From Pleodorina starrii (taxonomy: Eukaryota; Chlorophyta; Chlorophyceae; Chlamydomonadales; Volvocaceae): a stretch of DNA of 64,000 nt. The position numbers and the translations under genes are program-made. How positions within the stretch are numbered: the first letter of the stretch is position 1; the number at the start of each line of letters is the position of its first letter. Under the pieces are notes generated by a model that saw only the letters and a program-made list of their open reading frames with translations, was not told where the DNA came from and did not search any database. The stretch covers positions 615,001-679,000 of the forward strand of contig BRXU01000046.1 in assembly GCA_030267565.1 (NCBI GenBank), written 5' to 3'. Positions 15,551-25,879 of this stretch are shown in pieces.

Positions 15551-18500
15551 TTACCCTACCCCTTGACGATTGGACGTGTAGCATGTGGGTCCCTCGAGGG
15601 AGCGTCGCCGTAGGACTATGTTATTCAGGTACTTGATTGCGAGGTCATGAAGGCGCGCGCAGCATTGTGTGGCAGTGTCTGGTGGCACGCCGAGCTCGGT
15701 GATAAGGGGCTTTAGGTCATTGCGGATCGTCCCACCGAATCCAAGTGTGATGGCTTCCTTCGGTGTATACCGCACTTTCCAGCCGTTGGCCTTGAGCCTG
15801 CGGGCTAGCTTCGCGTGCTGTTTTGCTTTTTGCTCATTCTTTTCATCATGTCGGAGGTCCCCTGTGTATCCTATCTCGATCACAAATACTGTGTGTTTTG
15901 AGCGGTCCGGTGGTCCGTTGTACGGTGTGGTTTGCTCTGTGGTCGATAGTGGTAGGGTCGGGATAAGAAGGAGATCTGGTCGCATTTTCTTCCTCTTTTT
16001 TTCCGGGATATTGGGTAAAAGCCATTTCGGCAGTCGAGTGCCAGATGAGTATTCCGGGCTGGCGTCTTCTGCACAGGCGTCCATGATGGTGTAGCATCCA
16101 CCATACCTGCCTTTGTGTATGGTATCTGCGATAAGCAGGGCAGCGGCGTTGTGCCGTTTTATGTACATGGCTATGTGACCAGTTTCTTTGCATCCTCCCA
16201 GAATATGTCCGCCTGAATCTGGTAGGCCGCATAGGGGGCAGGGGGCTTTGCTCTCCTTCGCGGTGTTGGTGTGCACTTCTAGGTGTTTTGTTGGTATGCC
16301 ATACCGCTTGGCAAGGCCGGCGTGCCATAATTGGCCCCACCTGTAGTCGAATACTCGCTTAAAAAGGCTGTGTCCGCCTCCGCGGGTGATCGTCAAGTTG
16401 CTAGTTCGTGCGCAGAGTTTAGGGCTGGCTTTTTCCCATAGATCCGTATATACGCCCGAGGGGGTAAAGCCATGATGGGTGGTTTTGTTGAGGAGAATTG
16501 TTATGCCACGGTTGAGGTCGTTACCGTACAGCTCGGTCGTGGTTTGACGAAACCAGAAGATTTTATCGAAGGGGTTATTGTCACTTTCTTCGGTTAGTGT
16601 GGCTTCAGCATCGCCTTTTGCGACGGCGGTTGCCCCTTGGTCGGCTTTATCATTGCCGAGTGAGGCGTTAGCGTGCGCTTTGACTTTGAGTAGCACGGTT
16701 CGGAGTCCCTGTGAAGCCCTGTGCCATAGTAACTCGTCGATGTTAAGTAGCAGTTCCTTGTGTTTGCTAATGTGGAGTTTGGATTTTTCAACGATGGCAC
16801 GCCGGGTGAGATGAAGAGAGGCTGCAGAGTCTGTAAAGAGGTACAGGCAGTCATCGTAGTTGGCGTATAACTTCAACGCTTGATGTATGGCAGCAAGTTC
16901 AGCGCGTGTGATGGTATTGGTGGGCCCCTTGCCGTTGGGTGCCACATGGTGCAAACGGTCGGTGGCAGCGTCGTAGATGGCTGCCCCTAGGATGTTCAGG
17001 TCGTGTTCTGGGTCCTTGACACAGCTACCGTCGGTGTACAGCCCGATTTTGGGAGCATATCGTAGGCGGGTATGCACTGGTTGGCTGTCAGACAGGCGGT
17101 ACCGCTGTCCTGGTGTTGTCCGCTCGATCTCCCAGGCTGTAGTGCTGAAGGCCGGGTTAGACTGCCCTTTTCGTAGTTCATGTAGGTGTCGCTTTGCCCA
17201 CCGGGTGCGGTCTGGTGTTGGGCAGGGGCCAGGTGTTCGTTGGGGTTGGTCACGTCCCAGCAGGTTGTCAGTGTTCATTGCAATCTTAGGACCGATTGTG
17301 TGCGTAAGGAGAGCAAGGCCGCTGATGTTGCCGACTGCTATGACGTCGAGACCGGATTTGTAAGCCGTTGCGGCCGTCGTGCTTCCTCTACCCTGTTGCA
17401 ATTTCGCGAGCTCATGGGTTGCTGGGACGCGACCTAGGCGCCGCACTGCGGGGTTTCCCATATGCTTGCTATATGGGCCGTTCAGGCTGTACTTCAGAAT
17501 AAGGATAGTCAATGTCGGTTCAGGGTTGTCCGATGCTTCCTGTGCCGAGAGAATTGCCCAGGCAAGCGCATGGTTTGACGCCTCAGGGGTGGGGTCCGGG
17601 TGGGCAATGGACAGTCCGTTGAAAAGCTGCGAGTACGCGTCGAGGTTTGCTCCGAAGAGTTGGTCCTCCCCGTACGCGCTGAAGTACTGTGTCGTGGAGT
17701 TATCGACGTTGAGAGGTGATGCAAACCTCTCACAAGTTGCTTGTGTCGCGTCTTGTAGTACAACGCTAAGCTCAGGACATATTGTGACTTGGTTCTCGGG
17801 GCAGGTTCTGATTGTTGCTTGATTCTGGTGTGTGCCGACACCTGGTCGTCCATTCCTGTGTTTCTTTTGAGGTGTGATTTTGTATCTTAACAGGAGTTTG
17901 GCTACGTCCTCATCAAAGCCTCCTCTGGCAGCTAACTTGTTGTGGGCATCGGGCCTGGTTTGCCGTGAGTGCTGGTATCGTGCATAAAGGGAGCGCACCC
18001 GGTCGATTTGGAGACTTCCTATCCAGGCGCCAGTTGGGTCATACACGTGAAGTTCGGAGTCGCTAGGCTCCCCTGGTATGATTACGTATTTCCCAGGTGG
18101 TTTTATATCTCTGTCTGGGTTGCAGGGTACCGTGTTGATTGTCACATGTGTTAGTGTACGCCTGGTGCGTGCACTCGTATCAGCGCTCGGGGGGTCCCAT
18201 CTGCCTTGTCGTTGCGCATTGGAAAGGTGAGTATCAAGTGGGGCTGGTGGGAGTTTGACGGTGGTCTGCGTTGCATTACGCACTTGGTGGGTGGCGAGTA
18301 AGGTGGGCCAGTTGTGTTGCCCTTGAATGTCGCGGAGAGGCATGTCTGAGTCTTCCCAAGAGACTTCGTGTAAGTATCTTCCAGCTCCGCGTCCGTACTT
18401 GGCTATCGTGTTCTTGCTCGCTTTGGCATGGTAGTTAAGCAGCCGGTAGGCACTGATCGCGCCTGTACACACGATAGTGTTGCACCACTGTACTCTGTAG

Positions 18501-19131
18501 TAGTCCGCGTGTGTGCTGCTTGGGCCGCCAGCCAGGCGGCCGTCTATATTTCTTGGTGTTGGATTGGGTGCTCCCGCACCAGTAGTGTTCTTACGCATAC
18601 CTCCGTCAACTTCCATCGTCGTGCCTTTGTCCTGTGGGTCCCCTGTCTCGGTGAGGTCGATGGTGGTTGGGCGTTTCTTATTGGGGCGTTTGCACCGTGT
18701 TTTTGGCTCTACGGTTTCTCGCTTTCGGAATGGTCCGTAGATGATTCGTTCAACAAACTCACAATCAGAGTAGAGGCTGCACACGAGCTGGTTAGCCAGA
18801 GTGCTATCTGGGTGCTGGCGGTCTGTTAGCGGGGGGTTTACACGAAGCAATTGCTTTCGTGCCAGTCGCCAGTTTACCTGCTTCAAGGTTGTCCTGCGTT
18901 GCAGTGTAGGCAGTTGGTTTTCCGAGGGGGGCTCTGCGTTGTCGTCGGGCTGGGTGTTGGCATGCTCGATTAGAGGGTGTGTTTGTAGTTTCTTTAGGAT
19001 AGGGTTGTTGTGCGACTGGGTTGCAAGAAGCTGCATTGTGTTCTGTAGCTTCGTGGAGAGCGATCTCTGCCGTGTTAGGACAGGGGTTGAGTTTGTCGGA
19101 GAGCCTCGTCCCAGTGTAGGGACAGCTAACA
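15551..19131 (-). CDS. Dualen polyprotein, C-terminal segment: PCIF1-like, RNase H, CCHC, restriction-like endonuclease
   Basis: About 1,193 codons, in frame with the segment at 19562-21189 once the SINE is removed, so the Met at 19132 is probably internal. In order: a basic, disordered linker. At about 17740-17400 a PCIF1-like block, with ERFASPLN, YFSAYGEDQLFGA, the degenerate catalytic site AHPDP (where NPPF is usual) and LTILIL. RNase H at about 17045-16600 (YTDGSCVKD, RAELAAIHQALK, LFTDSAASL, VKAHANASLGNDKAD), with the acidic residues in place. A CCHC finger at 16240-16190, CPLC...GHILGGC. Then a PD-(D/E)XK-like endonuclease at about 15985-15740: RPDLLLIP, VIEIGYTGD, QKAKQHAKLARRLKANGWKV. 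RNase H and the endonuclease serve target-primed reverse transcription in such elements (known). The PCIF1-like call is my inference. Confidence 0.82.
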
Positions 19132-19144
19132 TAAGGTTTGTAAA
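19132..19144. repeat. SINE target-site duplication, left copy
   Basis: The 13-bp TAAGGTTTGTAAA is repeated exactly at 19549-19561. Removing one copy with the SINE (417 bp, a multiple of three) restores the Dualen frame. Confidence 0.9.
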
Positions 19145-19548
19145 AATCCCCTAGGAAGTGCCTGAGAGTTAGGGCACTGAATTGGTGACCGAGAGGTCAC
19201 CAGTTCGATCCCGGCCTTCGCAGAGGGCTAGGTGACCGATGGGGGCCCTGGTGTGGGAACGAACAGCAGGTGACCGCATGGCTCTTTAGCCATGTCCCTG
19301 TCCCCTGCACTGGTAGAACTCATCACGGTTGAATGTTCAACGATGATGTGTCTGGCATGTCTGGGAAGAATGCGTGCGGGTACCCAGATGTGATCCGAGT
19401 GAGACGGAGTCCAGACACTGAGTGGGTGGGAGAAGCAACCCATCTTAGTCAAAAAGGCGGTCACCGCGGTAATGGGCTGTACCCGCCGATGAGGCATCAG
19501 TCTGTTCCCTTAACCCACGCAAGGGCTTACGGTCCAGCGTAATACTTC
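19145..19548 (+). mobile_element. tRNA-derived SINE inserted antisense in the Dualen ORF
   Basis: A 404-bp insertion bounded by a 13-bp TSD. The 5' head looks tRNA-derived: an A-box-like stretch at about 19170-19185 (TTAGGGCACTGAATTGG) and a clear B box AGTTCGATCCC at 19202-19212. These would form an internal Pol III promoter. No long open frame has coding character. The 3' end has ACCCACGC...AGCGTAATACTTC (about 19514-19548). This resembles the Dualen 3' end in sequence and in a stem-loop (ACGC/GCGT), so the element is probably mobilised by the LINE machinery. No poly(A) tail is present, which fits LINE recognition of a structured 3' end. Confidence 0.82.
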
Positions 19549-19561
19549 TAAGGTTTGTAAA

Positions 19562-21189
19562 GAAGGATCGGGCACTCATGGCGAAGCGAGTGTGACCAGG
19601 GTTGGCCTCTTCATCTTCGTGAACAGCTTCTCCCATCCGTACGTGGTCGTCTTTTATTTTGGGGTTGCTTGTGCGTGTGTTCGCGGCTATCCAGTTTCGC
19701 CGCCTCACAGCCGGGGTGCATTTTCGTCGCTGACTTGTCCTTTGTAGTTGGCGGGCTTTCTTGTTAGGCTCCCCATCCTCGCCATCAGGCGCTGATGGTA
19801 GAGATTGGATGCGGCGTTTGGGTTGGTTGGGAGGTTGTGTCAGGGTGTTACCATGCGGATTAGGAGGGTTTGCGGCTGCTTGTTGGGTTTTGTCCGTGGT
19901 ACCATCCATCGGGTCATCAGGGTCGGTGTTTTCTGGGATCCCATGTTCGGGGGGGTCGGCATTATGGGGCACGTGGCGGTCTTCGTGTGTGGTTTGAGTG
20001 GGTGGCGTCGCATCAGGCACGAAGAATTCATCGTGGCCGTGTTTAACCCACCGTCCAGGTACAACTGTGTGATGTGTGTGTTCGGTGTTGATGTTGGGTT
20101 GGTATGTGTTGGCGCGTGCCCGCAGGAATTCAGTGATGAGGCGTTGTGAGGCGGGGGTGGGTGACAGGTTGTTACGAACAAGGCTGCTGATAACGGGGAA
20201 ATCGGGTAGCTTCCTGTCGCGATGGGGGAGGGGTCGTTCGTGATTGCATTTGGATGGGTTTTCCCCTGTGGCGCTTAGTGCAAGGCTCAGGCGGTTAAGA
20301 GAGACAAGGTGTCGGTGCCGCGCTCTCCCATTGGTAAGACTTTTTAAGGCTGTGGTGTCGATCAGATACCGGTCATTGTTCATGTCTACTAGACTACGGA
20401 GATCAAGTCCAATCTCAATCAGGGGGAGAATGTACCGATACGGGATGACCGGGTCGGTAGTGCCTGGGTATGTACCCATTGCATCAGCAAGGGCGGCTAG
20501 GCTGTGTAGGGTAGTAGTGTATTCTTTACCCATAGTGGTGATTGTGAGCCCATGAGCTCGCGTGAGAGTGAGTTGCTTGAGGGTAAAGTAAAAATGACTT
20601 TCCGCCCGATACGCATGTGCTTCAAGGGTGCCTGCGCGTTTGGCTTGCAGTTCCAGTAGTGCACGGGTTACGACACCGAGCCGCCCTTGATCGTTAAGAG
20701 AGAGCACCAGGGCCCTGGTGGCCTTACGTACGTAAATGGGTAAGAACGAGCCAAGTCCCAGGCCGTACTGTTCCTGTGGGAGCAGAATTGCACGGGTGCA
20801 GAAGCCCATTTTGAGTCCGTAGCTCTGTTTTGCGACGCGTGTGACCATACTATCGAGGATTTTGATATCATTGTTCGTGTATGCCATTGTGGGGAAGCTG
20901 TACGCAATTGCGGGCTGGATACAGGTCTGGATCATTCGTAGGCGTTGGTCAGGGGATGCGAGGGACGTGGCAATGTCATGTCCCCTCGTGCGAATCTTTT
21001 CTTTGACATACTCCATTTGCGCTGCCCAGTTTAGGGTCAGGGCTATGTGAACACCTAGGTATTTGTATGCTTGCCCCGGGTGTTTGTATGGTATTGTTTT
21101 GCCGTTTATTCTTATTTTATCTTTCAGGGCAGATTGTAGTGTTCTGTCGCACGTCGGGCCATGTGGTAGTTTGACGTCCCACGATGTCT
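19562..21189 (-). CDS. Dualen polyprotein, middle segment: end of RT (thumb) and linker
   Basis: Continues the RT frame from 30681 after the LTR element is removed; across the junction the frame reads KTSWDVKLP and then the YLGVHI block typical of the LINE RT/thumb boundary. Next come EKIRTRGHDIATSL, IQPAIAYSFPTMAY and FLPIYVRKATRALVLSL, typical of LINE thumb and post-RT sequence. From about 20300 the segment becomes Pro/Asn/Gln- and charge-rich (disordered linker). The frame continues into 19131 once the SINE is removed; as the DNA stands it ends at a stop at 19445-19447 inside the SINE. Confidence 0.8.
21185..21189. repeat. LTR-element target-site duplication TGTCT, left copy
   Basis: TGTCT flanks the element exactly on both sides (21185-21189 and 30676-30680). 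The 5-bp length is typical of Ty3/Gypsy integrases. Confidence 0.92.
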
Positions 21190-21563
21190 TGTAACGTTTA
21201 AGCTACGCTACGCAGCGGAAGGGAACTCACCGAGGTACCAGGCGTCGCCAGAGCGACGACCGAAGAACGACCAGTTGAAGGAGACGAAGACGGCGCCCAC
21301 CTAAACAGCTTACCAAGCACTAATCTAACTAATATCAGAAACATACAGTAGTAAGAGGTGGTGTCAACAGACACCTGAGAAATAGAATTCAATCCCATAA
21401 GCTCCACCAGTCGGCATATGAGGCCGACGCCTTGAGATCTTGATGTACGACAGGGCTCCGCAATTATCGTCTCCAACTAATCCAACGGTCGTTCCTCACT
21501 TTAGTGAGTTCCGTTAACCATTGGTTATAAGTCGGAAATATTATAAGTATAATTATCGTTACA
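21190..21563 (-). repeat. 3' LTR (374 bp)
   Basis: Complete LTR, TGTAACG...CGTTACA. Identical by eye to the 5' LTR halves at 27985-28204 and 30522-30675. Confidence 0.96.
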
Positions 21564-21577
21564 CTCCCCCCCCTTTG
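21564..21577 (-). promoter_or_regulatory. Polypurine tract
   Basis: Read on minus, AAAGGGGGGGGAG lies directly against the TG end of the 3' LTR, in the place where plus-strand DNA synthesis is primed. Confidence 0.85.
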
Positions 21578-21607
21578 AAGCGAACGTCCCGGGAGCGATG
21601 CCAGTAT

Positions 21608-24600
21608 TCACCGGCGGCGCTGTCCTTTGACGCGCCTGTGCCGAGATGTAGGCTTAACCCGGGGAGGCGGTGCCTGGGTGCGCTTAGTGAGGAAGGCATC
21701 GACCTCCTCGGCAACCAAGGAATCCCTTCGAAGGGACTCTTCAGGCTCCCAAGTGTTATGTTCGGGACCAAATCCGGCCCATTTTACAAGAAATTCGCGG
21801 CGTGTTTTACGCCCGATTTTGCGTTCCCGTACGTCGATGATACTGTCCACGCTCCAGTACTCCTCGCCTTCCAGTACAAAGGCGGGCGGCGGTTGATAAG
21901 TGCCGTCACCTTTGTAAGGCTTTAGGAGCGAAACGTGGAAGACTGGATGAATTTTGTATCCCGCTGGCAAGTCAAGTTTGTAGGCCACCGAACCTACGCG
22001 CGCCAGGATTTTGAAGGGCCCAATGTATTTGGGCAGCAACTTCTTTGCGCCAGGGGACTTCAACGTAATGTTGGATGTAGAGAGCAACACGTTTTCTCCA
22101 ATGTCAAACGAGATATCCTCTCGTTTGCGGTTATAGGCAGTGCGTTGGCGATCCTGAGCCGCTTTCAGGTGCCTGCGGGCCGCAGCGATGCGTTCCCGCA
22201 TAATGGAAGCAAACTCTTTGGCCGATGGGACTTTGCCATTCTCCAATTCGATGTCAACATCCGCGGGAACCCGAGGTTGGTGACCCGAATTGAGCATGAA
22301 CGGCGTTGTATTGGTACTGCTCTGCTTCGAGTTATTGATTGCAAACTCGATTAAGGGCAGATGTTTGTCCCAATCATCCTGCGTCGGATTGACGTAGTGC
22401 CGAAGGGTTTCTTCCAAGAGCCGGTTCATGCGCTCCGTCTGACCGTCCGTTTGCGGATGGTAAGCGGTGCTCATGCGTAGTTTGGTGCGAAGGCTCTTAA
22501 ACAGCTCCTGCCAAAAATGACCGGTGAATTGAGTTCCACGGTCAGACACCAGGGACCTGGACAGCCCATGATGCTTGAAAACGTGTTCGAGGTATAGCCA
22601 CGCTATCTCCTCAGCACTGACGTCGGTGTGAGTGGCAGCAAAGTGCACCATTTTGCTGAGCCGATCCACAAACGCAAGTACGGCGTCGTGGCCCTTAGCG
22701 GTTTTCGGTAGCTGCGTGATCAAATCGAGTGACACGCTCTCCCAATTTGTCTCCGGTATTGGGAGGGGCTGTAGCTTTCCATACGGCTTATGGTTGGAAG
22801 GCTTGTTGCGCTGGCATTCGGGGCATCTTCCGACATACTCGGCCACGTCTGCGTCCAGAGTGGGCCACCAGTACGAGCGGGAAATAACTTCCTTTGTGCG
22901 GCTTATTCCTCTATGCCCAGATGTGATACTGTCATGGTATTCAGCCATGATCAGATCGCGCAACCCGTCAGCGTCGGGGATCACCACCCGTTGGCCTTTT
23001 TGCCAGAGGCCTCGCGACGTGTTATAGTACAGCCCAGCTATCCGTAATGGGTCAGCAAAGGATGGGTCCTTGTGGTACCCTCGCTGGATCCGCGTCAAGA
23101 GATCAGCGACGATGCTTGACCGTGTGAGCGCAGCTGCCACCGTAGGCTCGTGTACCCTGCTAATAGGGTCGGCCACGTTAATTCTGCCCGGACGATATTC
23201 CCATTCGAACTTGAAACGAGAAAGGTATTCCATCCAGCGCGCTTGGCGGCGCGAAAGCAAATTATTGCTTTTCTGGTCTTGCAGATATACCAGGGGTTGG
23301 TGATCGGTGACTAAAGTGACGTGCTGTGCCCCGTCAAGATAGCACCTCCATTCGGTTAACGCATGGATAACCCCAAGGCATTCCTGGTCGGTGGTTGTGT
23401 AGTTTATCTCCGCAGGAGTAAACTTCTGGCTTGTGTAAGCCACCGGCCGACCGTCCTGCAAGAGAATGGCACCCGTCCCGAATACGGACGCGTCGGACCA
23501 AACCTCAAAAGGTTTGTCCAGTTCTGGCAGAACTAACACCGGTGCGTTCGTAAGTGCGTGCTTCACGCCATTAAACGCGGATTGGCATTCCGGTGTCCAA
23601 TCCCAAGGTACTTGAGCACCCGTCAATGACGTGAGTGGGGCAACGAGCGATGAATAACCCTGTATAAATCGCCTAAAATAATTCGCTAATCCCAGGAATG
23701 ACCTGAGACGCGAAACGTTTGTGGGAGTGGCCCAGTCCTGTACCACTTTTACTTTAGACGGGTCGACCTTAAGGCCGTCCCTGCCCACGATGTGCCCCAA
23801 AAACTTCAATTCCGCTTTATTGAAGTCGCACTTAGGCAATTTTGCCCTGAACTTGTGCTCACGTAACAGCTCAAGTACAATACGGAGGTGCCGTACATGT
23901 TCTTGTGCCGTTTTAGAAAAAATAAGTATATCGTCCAAATACACGAGAACAAATCGACCAATGTGCTCCCGAAAAATCGTTGCCATGGTGGATTGGAACG
24001 TTGCGGGCGCATTAGTCAGGCCGAAACAAAGGACCTTGAACTGAAACTGTCCCTCAGGCGTGAGGAAGCTCGTTTTAGGTCTGTCCTCAGGTGTAATGCG
24101 GATTTGGTAGTAACCCTGTTGCAAGTCAAGGCTTGAAAAGACTTTTGCGCCTTGCAACTGGTCGAAGAGGTCGGTTATGGACGGCATTGGGTATCTCCGC
24201 TTGACGGTGATTTTGTTTAATGCTCTATAATCCAAACACATTCGAAGGGTCTTGTCCTGTTTTTCGACAAACAGAACAGGCGCACCGAATGGGGAGGTGC
24301 TCGGTTCGATGAACCCTTTAGCAAGCAAATCCGCTACTTGCTTTTTGACCTCTTCCCGCTCAGCCTGAGTTAAGCGGTACATACGTTTTGCGGGAGGCTG
24401 AGCGCCTTCTACCAAGGGAATAGTGTGACCTATTCCCGGACGCTCCGGTGGAGGCTCGTTCAGCTCCGCGAAGACATCTGAAAATTCGGATTTCAGTGCT
24501 TCTATTTCCGACTGCGGTACCAGGTCGATGGGCGCAGGAGCATCAGTTGACGTAGCAGCCCCAACCGTCGCGGATTCGCAACGAGTAGGGTCCGCGGGCT

Positions 24601-25879
24601 CAACGCTATCTTCGCGTACTAGCATTAGGTACGATCGCGCACCCCGCGTAAGCAGCTTTGCAGCTTGCTTGGCGCTCAGAAGCGGAACCGACGTCGCTTG
24701 GTGCAACCGCGCGCACACGTAGTTCATGACCGCGATTGGGTCAGGTTCGGTGTCAGCCGACCTGTGTACGTAAGTCGGGTGCAGTGTAAGGCTCTTCCCC
24801 CCCCTTTGGAGGGTGAGCGAATCACTGTCCCAGCTCATAACGGCCTTGAGCCGCTTGAGCCAATCTGTCCCAAGCAAAATGTCCGTGCCGGGCATGCCGC
24901 CTGGCATCACAAGGAGGCGCACTGTGTCGCGGTATGTGCCCATGCGGATGGGCACGGCGACTTGACCCAACAGTTGCTGGAGCGAACCGTCTGCGAGGCG
25001 TACGGAAGTAACCGCCGCTGGCTGCACCTTTAGGCGCAAGCTGTTGACCAAAGATTGGCCAACAAAGCCGTCGGCAGCTCCCACTGCACAAGCCCCGCTG
25101 TCAACGAGCGTTTGGGCCTCTTTGCCGTACATTTTGCTGAGGAAGTGCATGCTGTAGCCCGAGTTGTTCTGTACGGAGCGCAGTACAGCCTCCGTTTTGG
25201 GAGGATCGTACCAAAGCTGGACCGGCCAAGGGATACCCATGAGCTGAGCTTTGCCCCGCTCGTTATTGGGAGTGGTGAAAAGCCGCTTTCCAATAGGGTA
25301 CTCCTTAAAGAGCGCGTAGCCTAGAGACTGAAAGTGCTGCTCAAGCACGGGCCACTTGGGGGCTACGAACATGGCACTGGTGGTGCTGGGCTGTGCAGCT
25401 TTGCATTTCGCGTAGTGCTGCTGCCATCTGACCACTTCGTGTACTGGTGGATTTATCCAGAGGGTTTCCCCGCCAACGTCCTTATCGAAGAAAGATTGGC
25501 TGGGTGAGGCAAAAGGAACGCACAGAGCATTGGTGCCAGAATTGTTACATGCGGCGTCAAAGGTAAACTTGACGCCCAACTCCGACTGCACCCGAGCAAA
25601 CTCTCGACTGCAAAACATGCGGTCGTCGTTTCCCGGCGGTGGAGGTGGAGGAAGCTCAAAAACGATCCCCTGAGCGGCCGGCGGAGACCCCAACGTATGG
25701 TCCGGGGGTCCCGCCGCGCCTACGGCACCAATTCCACCATCCCGAACACCTAGAGCGTGGGATACAGCAACGCGCGCAACCGGCAGGTTAGGACCTGCTT
25801 CGCGACAGCCTAGAGCTTTCGACACACGTGCTGGCTCTGGCGGGTCAGAACCCGCACCCTCCGCGTCCTTGCCAAGCGC
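21608..25879 (-). CDS. Chromovirus Pol (Dam-like domain, protease, RT, RNase H, integrase, chromodomain), in frame with gag after UAG
   Basis: Open from the codon after the gag stop to TGA at 21608; there is no ATG near its start (the first start-like codon is GTG at 25825), so it is best read as Gag-UAG-Pol. In order: at about 25640-25200 an adenine-methyltransferase-like block (FTFDAACNNSG, FASPSQSFF, LWINPPV, MFVAPKWP). Retropepsin LVDSGA...ILLGTDWL (about 25110-24840). RT with YLDDIL near 23930. RNase H SDASVFGTGAILL (about 23500). Integrase HHCC (about 22940-22820) and DDE core with SLDLI, VSDRGTQFTGHF and TDGQTERMNR. Chromodomain VDSIIDVRERK...FLVKWAGF...NTWEPEESL (about 21870-21700), which places it among chromoviruses and could tether integration to modified chromatin. 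No frameshift or stop is visible in about 1,420 codons. Confidence 0.95.
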   Translation of the reverse strand, partial: ALGKDAEGAGSDPPEPARVSKALGCREAGPNLPVARVAVSHALGVRDGGIGAVGAAGPPDHTLGSPPAAQGIVFELPPPPPPGNDDRMFCSREFARVQSELGVKFTFDAACNNSGTNALCVPFASPSQSFFDKDVGGETLWINPPVHEVVRWQQHYAKCKAAQPSTTSAMFVAPKWPVLEQHFQSLGYALFKEYPIGKRLFTTPNNERGKAQLMGIPWPVQLWYDPPKTEAVLRSVQNNSGYSMHFLSKMYGKEAQTLVDSGACAVGAADGFVGQSLVNSLRLKVQPAAVTSVRLADGSLQQLLGQVAVPIRMGTYRDTVRLLVMPGGMPGTDILLGTDWLKRLKAVMSWDSDSLTLQRGGKSLTLHPTYVHRSADTEPDPIAVMNYVCARLHQATSVPLLSAKQAAKLLTRGARSYLMLVREDSVEPADPTRCESATVGAATSTDAPAPIDLVPQSEIEALKSEFSDVFAELNEPPPERPGIGHTIPLVEGAQPPAKRMYRLTQAEREEVKKQVADLLAKGFIEPSTSPFGAPVLFVEKQDKTLRMCLDYRALNKITVKRRYPMPSITDLFDQLQGAKVFSSLDLQQGYYQIRITPEDRPKTSFLTPEGQFQFKVLCFGLTNAPATFQSTMATIFREHIGRFVLVYLDDILIFSKTAQEHVRHLRIVLELLREHKFRAKLPKCDFNKAELKFLGHIVGRDGLKVDPSKVKVVQDWATPTNVSRLRSFLGLANYFRRFIQGYSSLVAPLTSLTGAQVPWDWTPECQSAFNGVKHALTNAPVLVLPELDKPFEVWSDASVFGTGAILLQDGRPVAYTSQKFTPAEINYTTTDQECLGVIHALTEWRCYLDGAQHVTLVTDHQPLVYLQDQKSNNLLSRRQARWMEYLSRFKFEWEYRPGRINVADPISRVHEPTVAAALTRSSIVADLLTRIQRGYHKDPSFADPLRIAGLYYNTSRGLWQKGQRVVIPDADGLRDLIMAEYHDSITSGHRGISRTKEVISRSYWWPTLDADVAEYVGRCPECQRNKPSNHKPYGKLQPLPIPETNWESVSLDLITQLPKTAKGHDAVLAFVDRLSKMVHFAATHTDVSAEEIAWLYLEHVFKHHGLSRSLVSDRGTQFTGHFWQELFKSLRTKLRMSTAYHPQTDGQTERMNRLLEETLRHYVNPTQDDWDKHLPLIEFAINNSKQSSTNTTPFMLNSGHQPRVPADVDIELENGKVPSAKEFASIMRERIAAARRHLKAAQDRQRTAYNRKREDISFDIGENVLLSTSNITLKSPGAKKLLPKYIGPFKILARVGSVAYKLDLPAGYKIHPVFHVSLLKPYKGDGTYQPPPAFVLEGEEYWSVDSIIDVRERKIGRKTRREFLVKWAGFGPEHNTWEPEESLRRDSLVAEEVDAFLTKRTQAPPPRVKPTSRHRRVKGQRRR
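25783..25855 (-). promoter_or_regulatory. Two hairpins downstream of the gag UAG, candidate readthrough element
   Basis: Read on minus, GCGGGTTCTGACCCGC (25855-25840) is a 6-bp stem with a 4-nt loop starting 24 nt after the UAG. GCAGGTCCTAACCTGC (25798-25783) is a second of the same shape. Structures just downstream of a leaky stop can promote readthrough; function here is inferred. Confidence 0.45.

Noticed and set aside
15669..20555. Plus-strand frames antisense to the Dualen ORF
   Set aside because: Shadow frames with no domains opposite well-supported RT, RNase H and endonuclease coding sequence.
25823..25825. GTG at 25825 as the pol start codon
   Set aside because: Eukaryotic elements rarely start pol at GTG, and the frame is open right up to the gag UAG; readthrough is the simpler reading.
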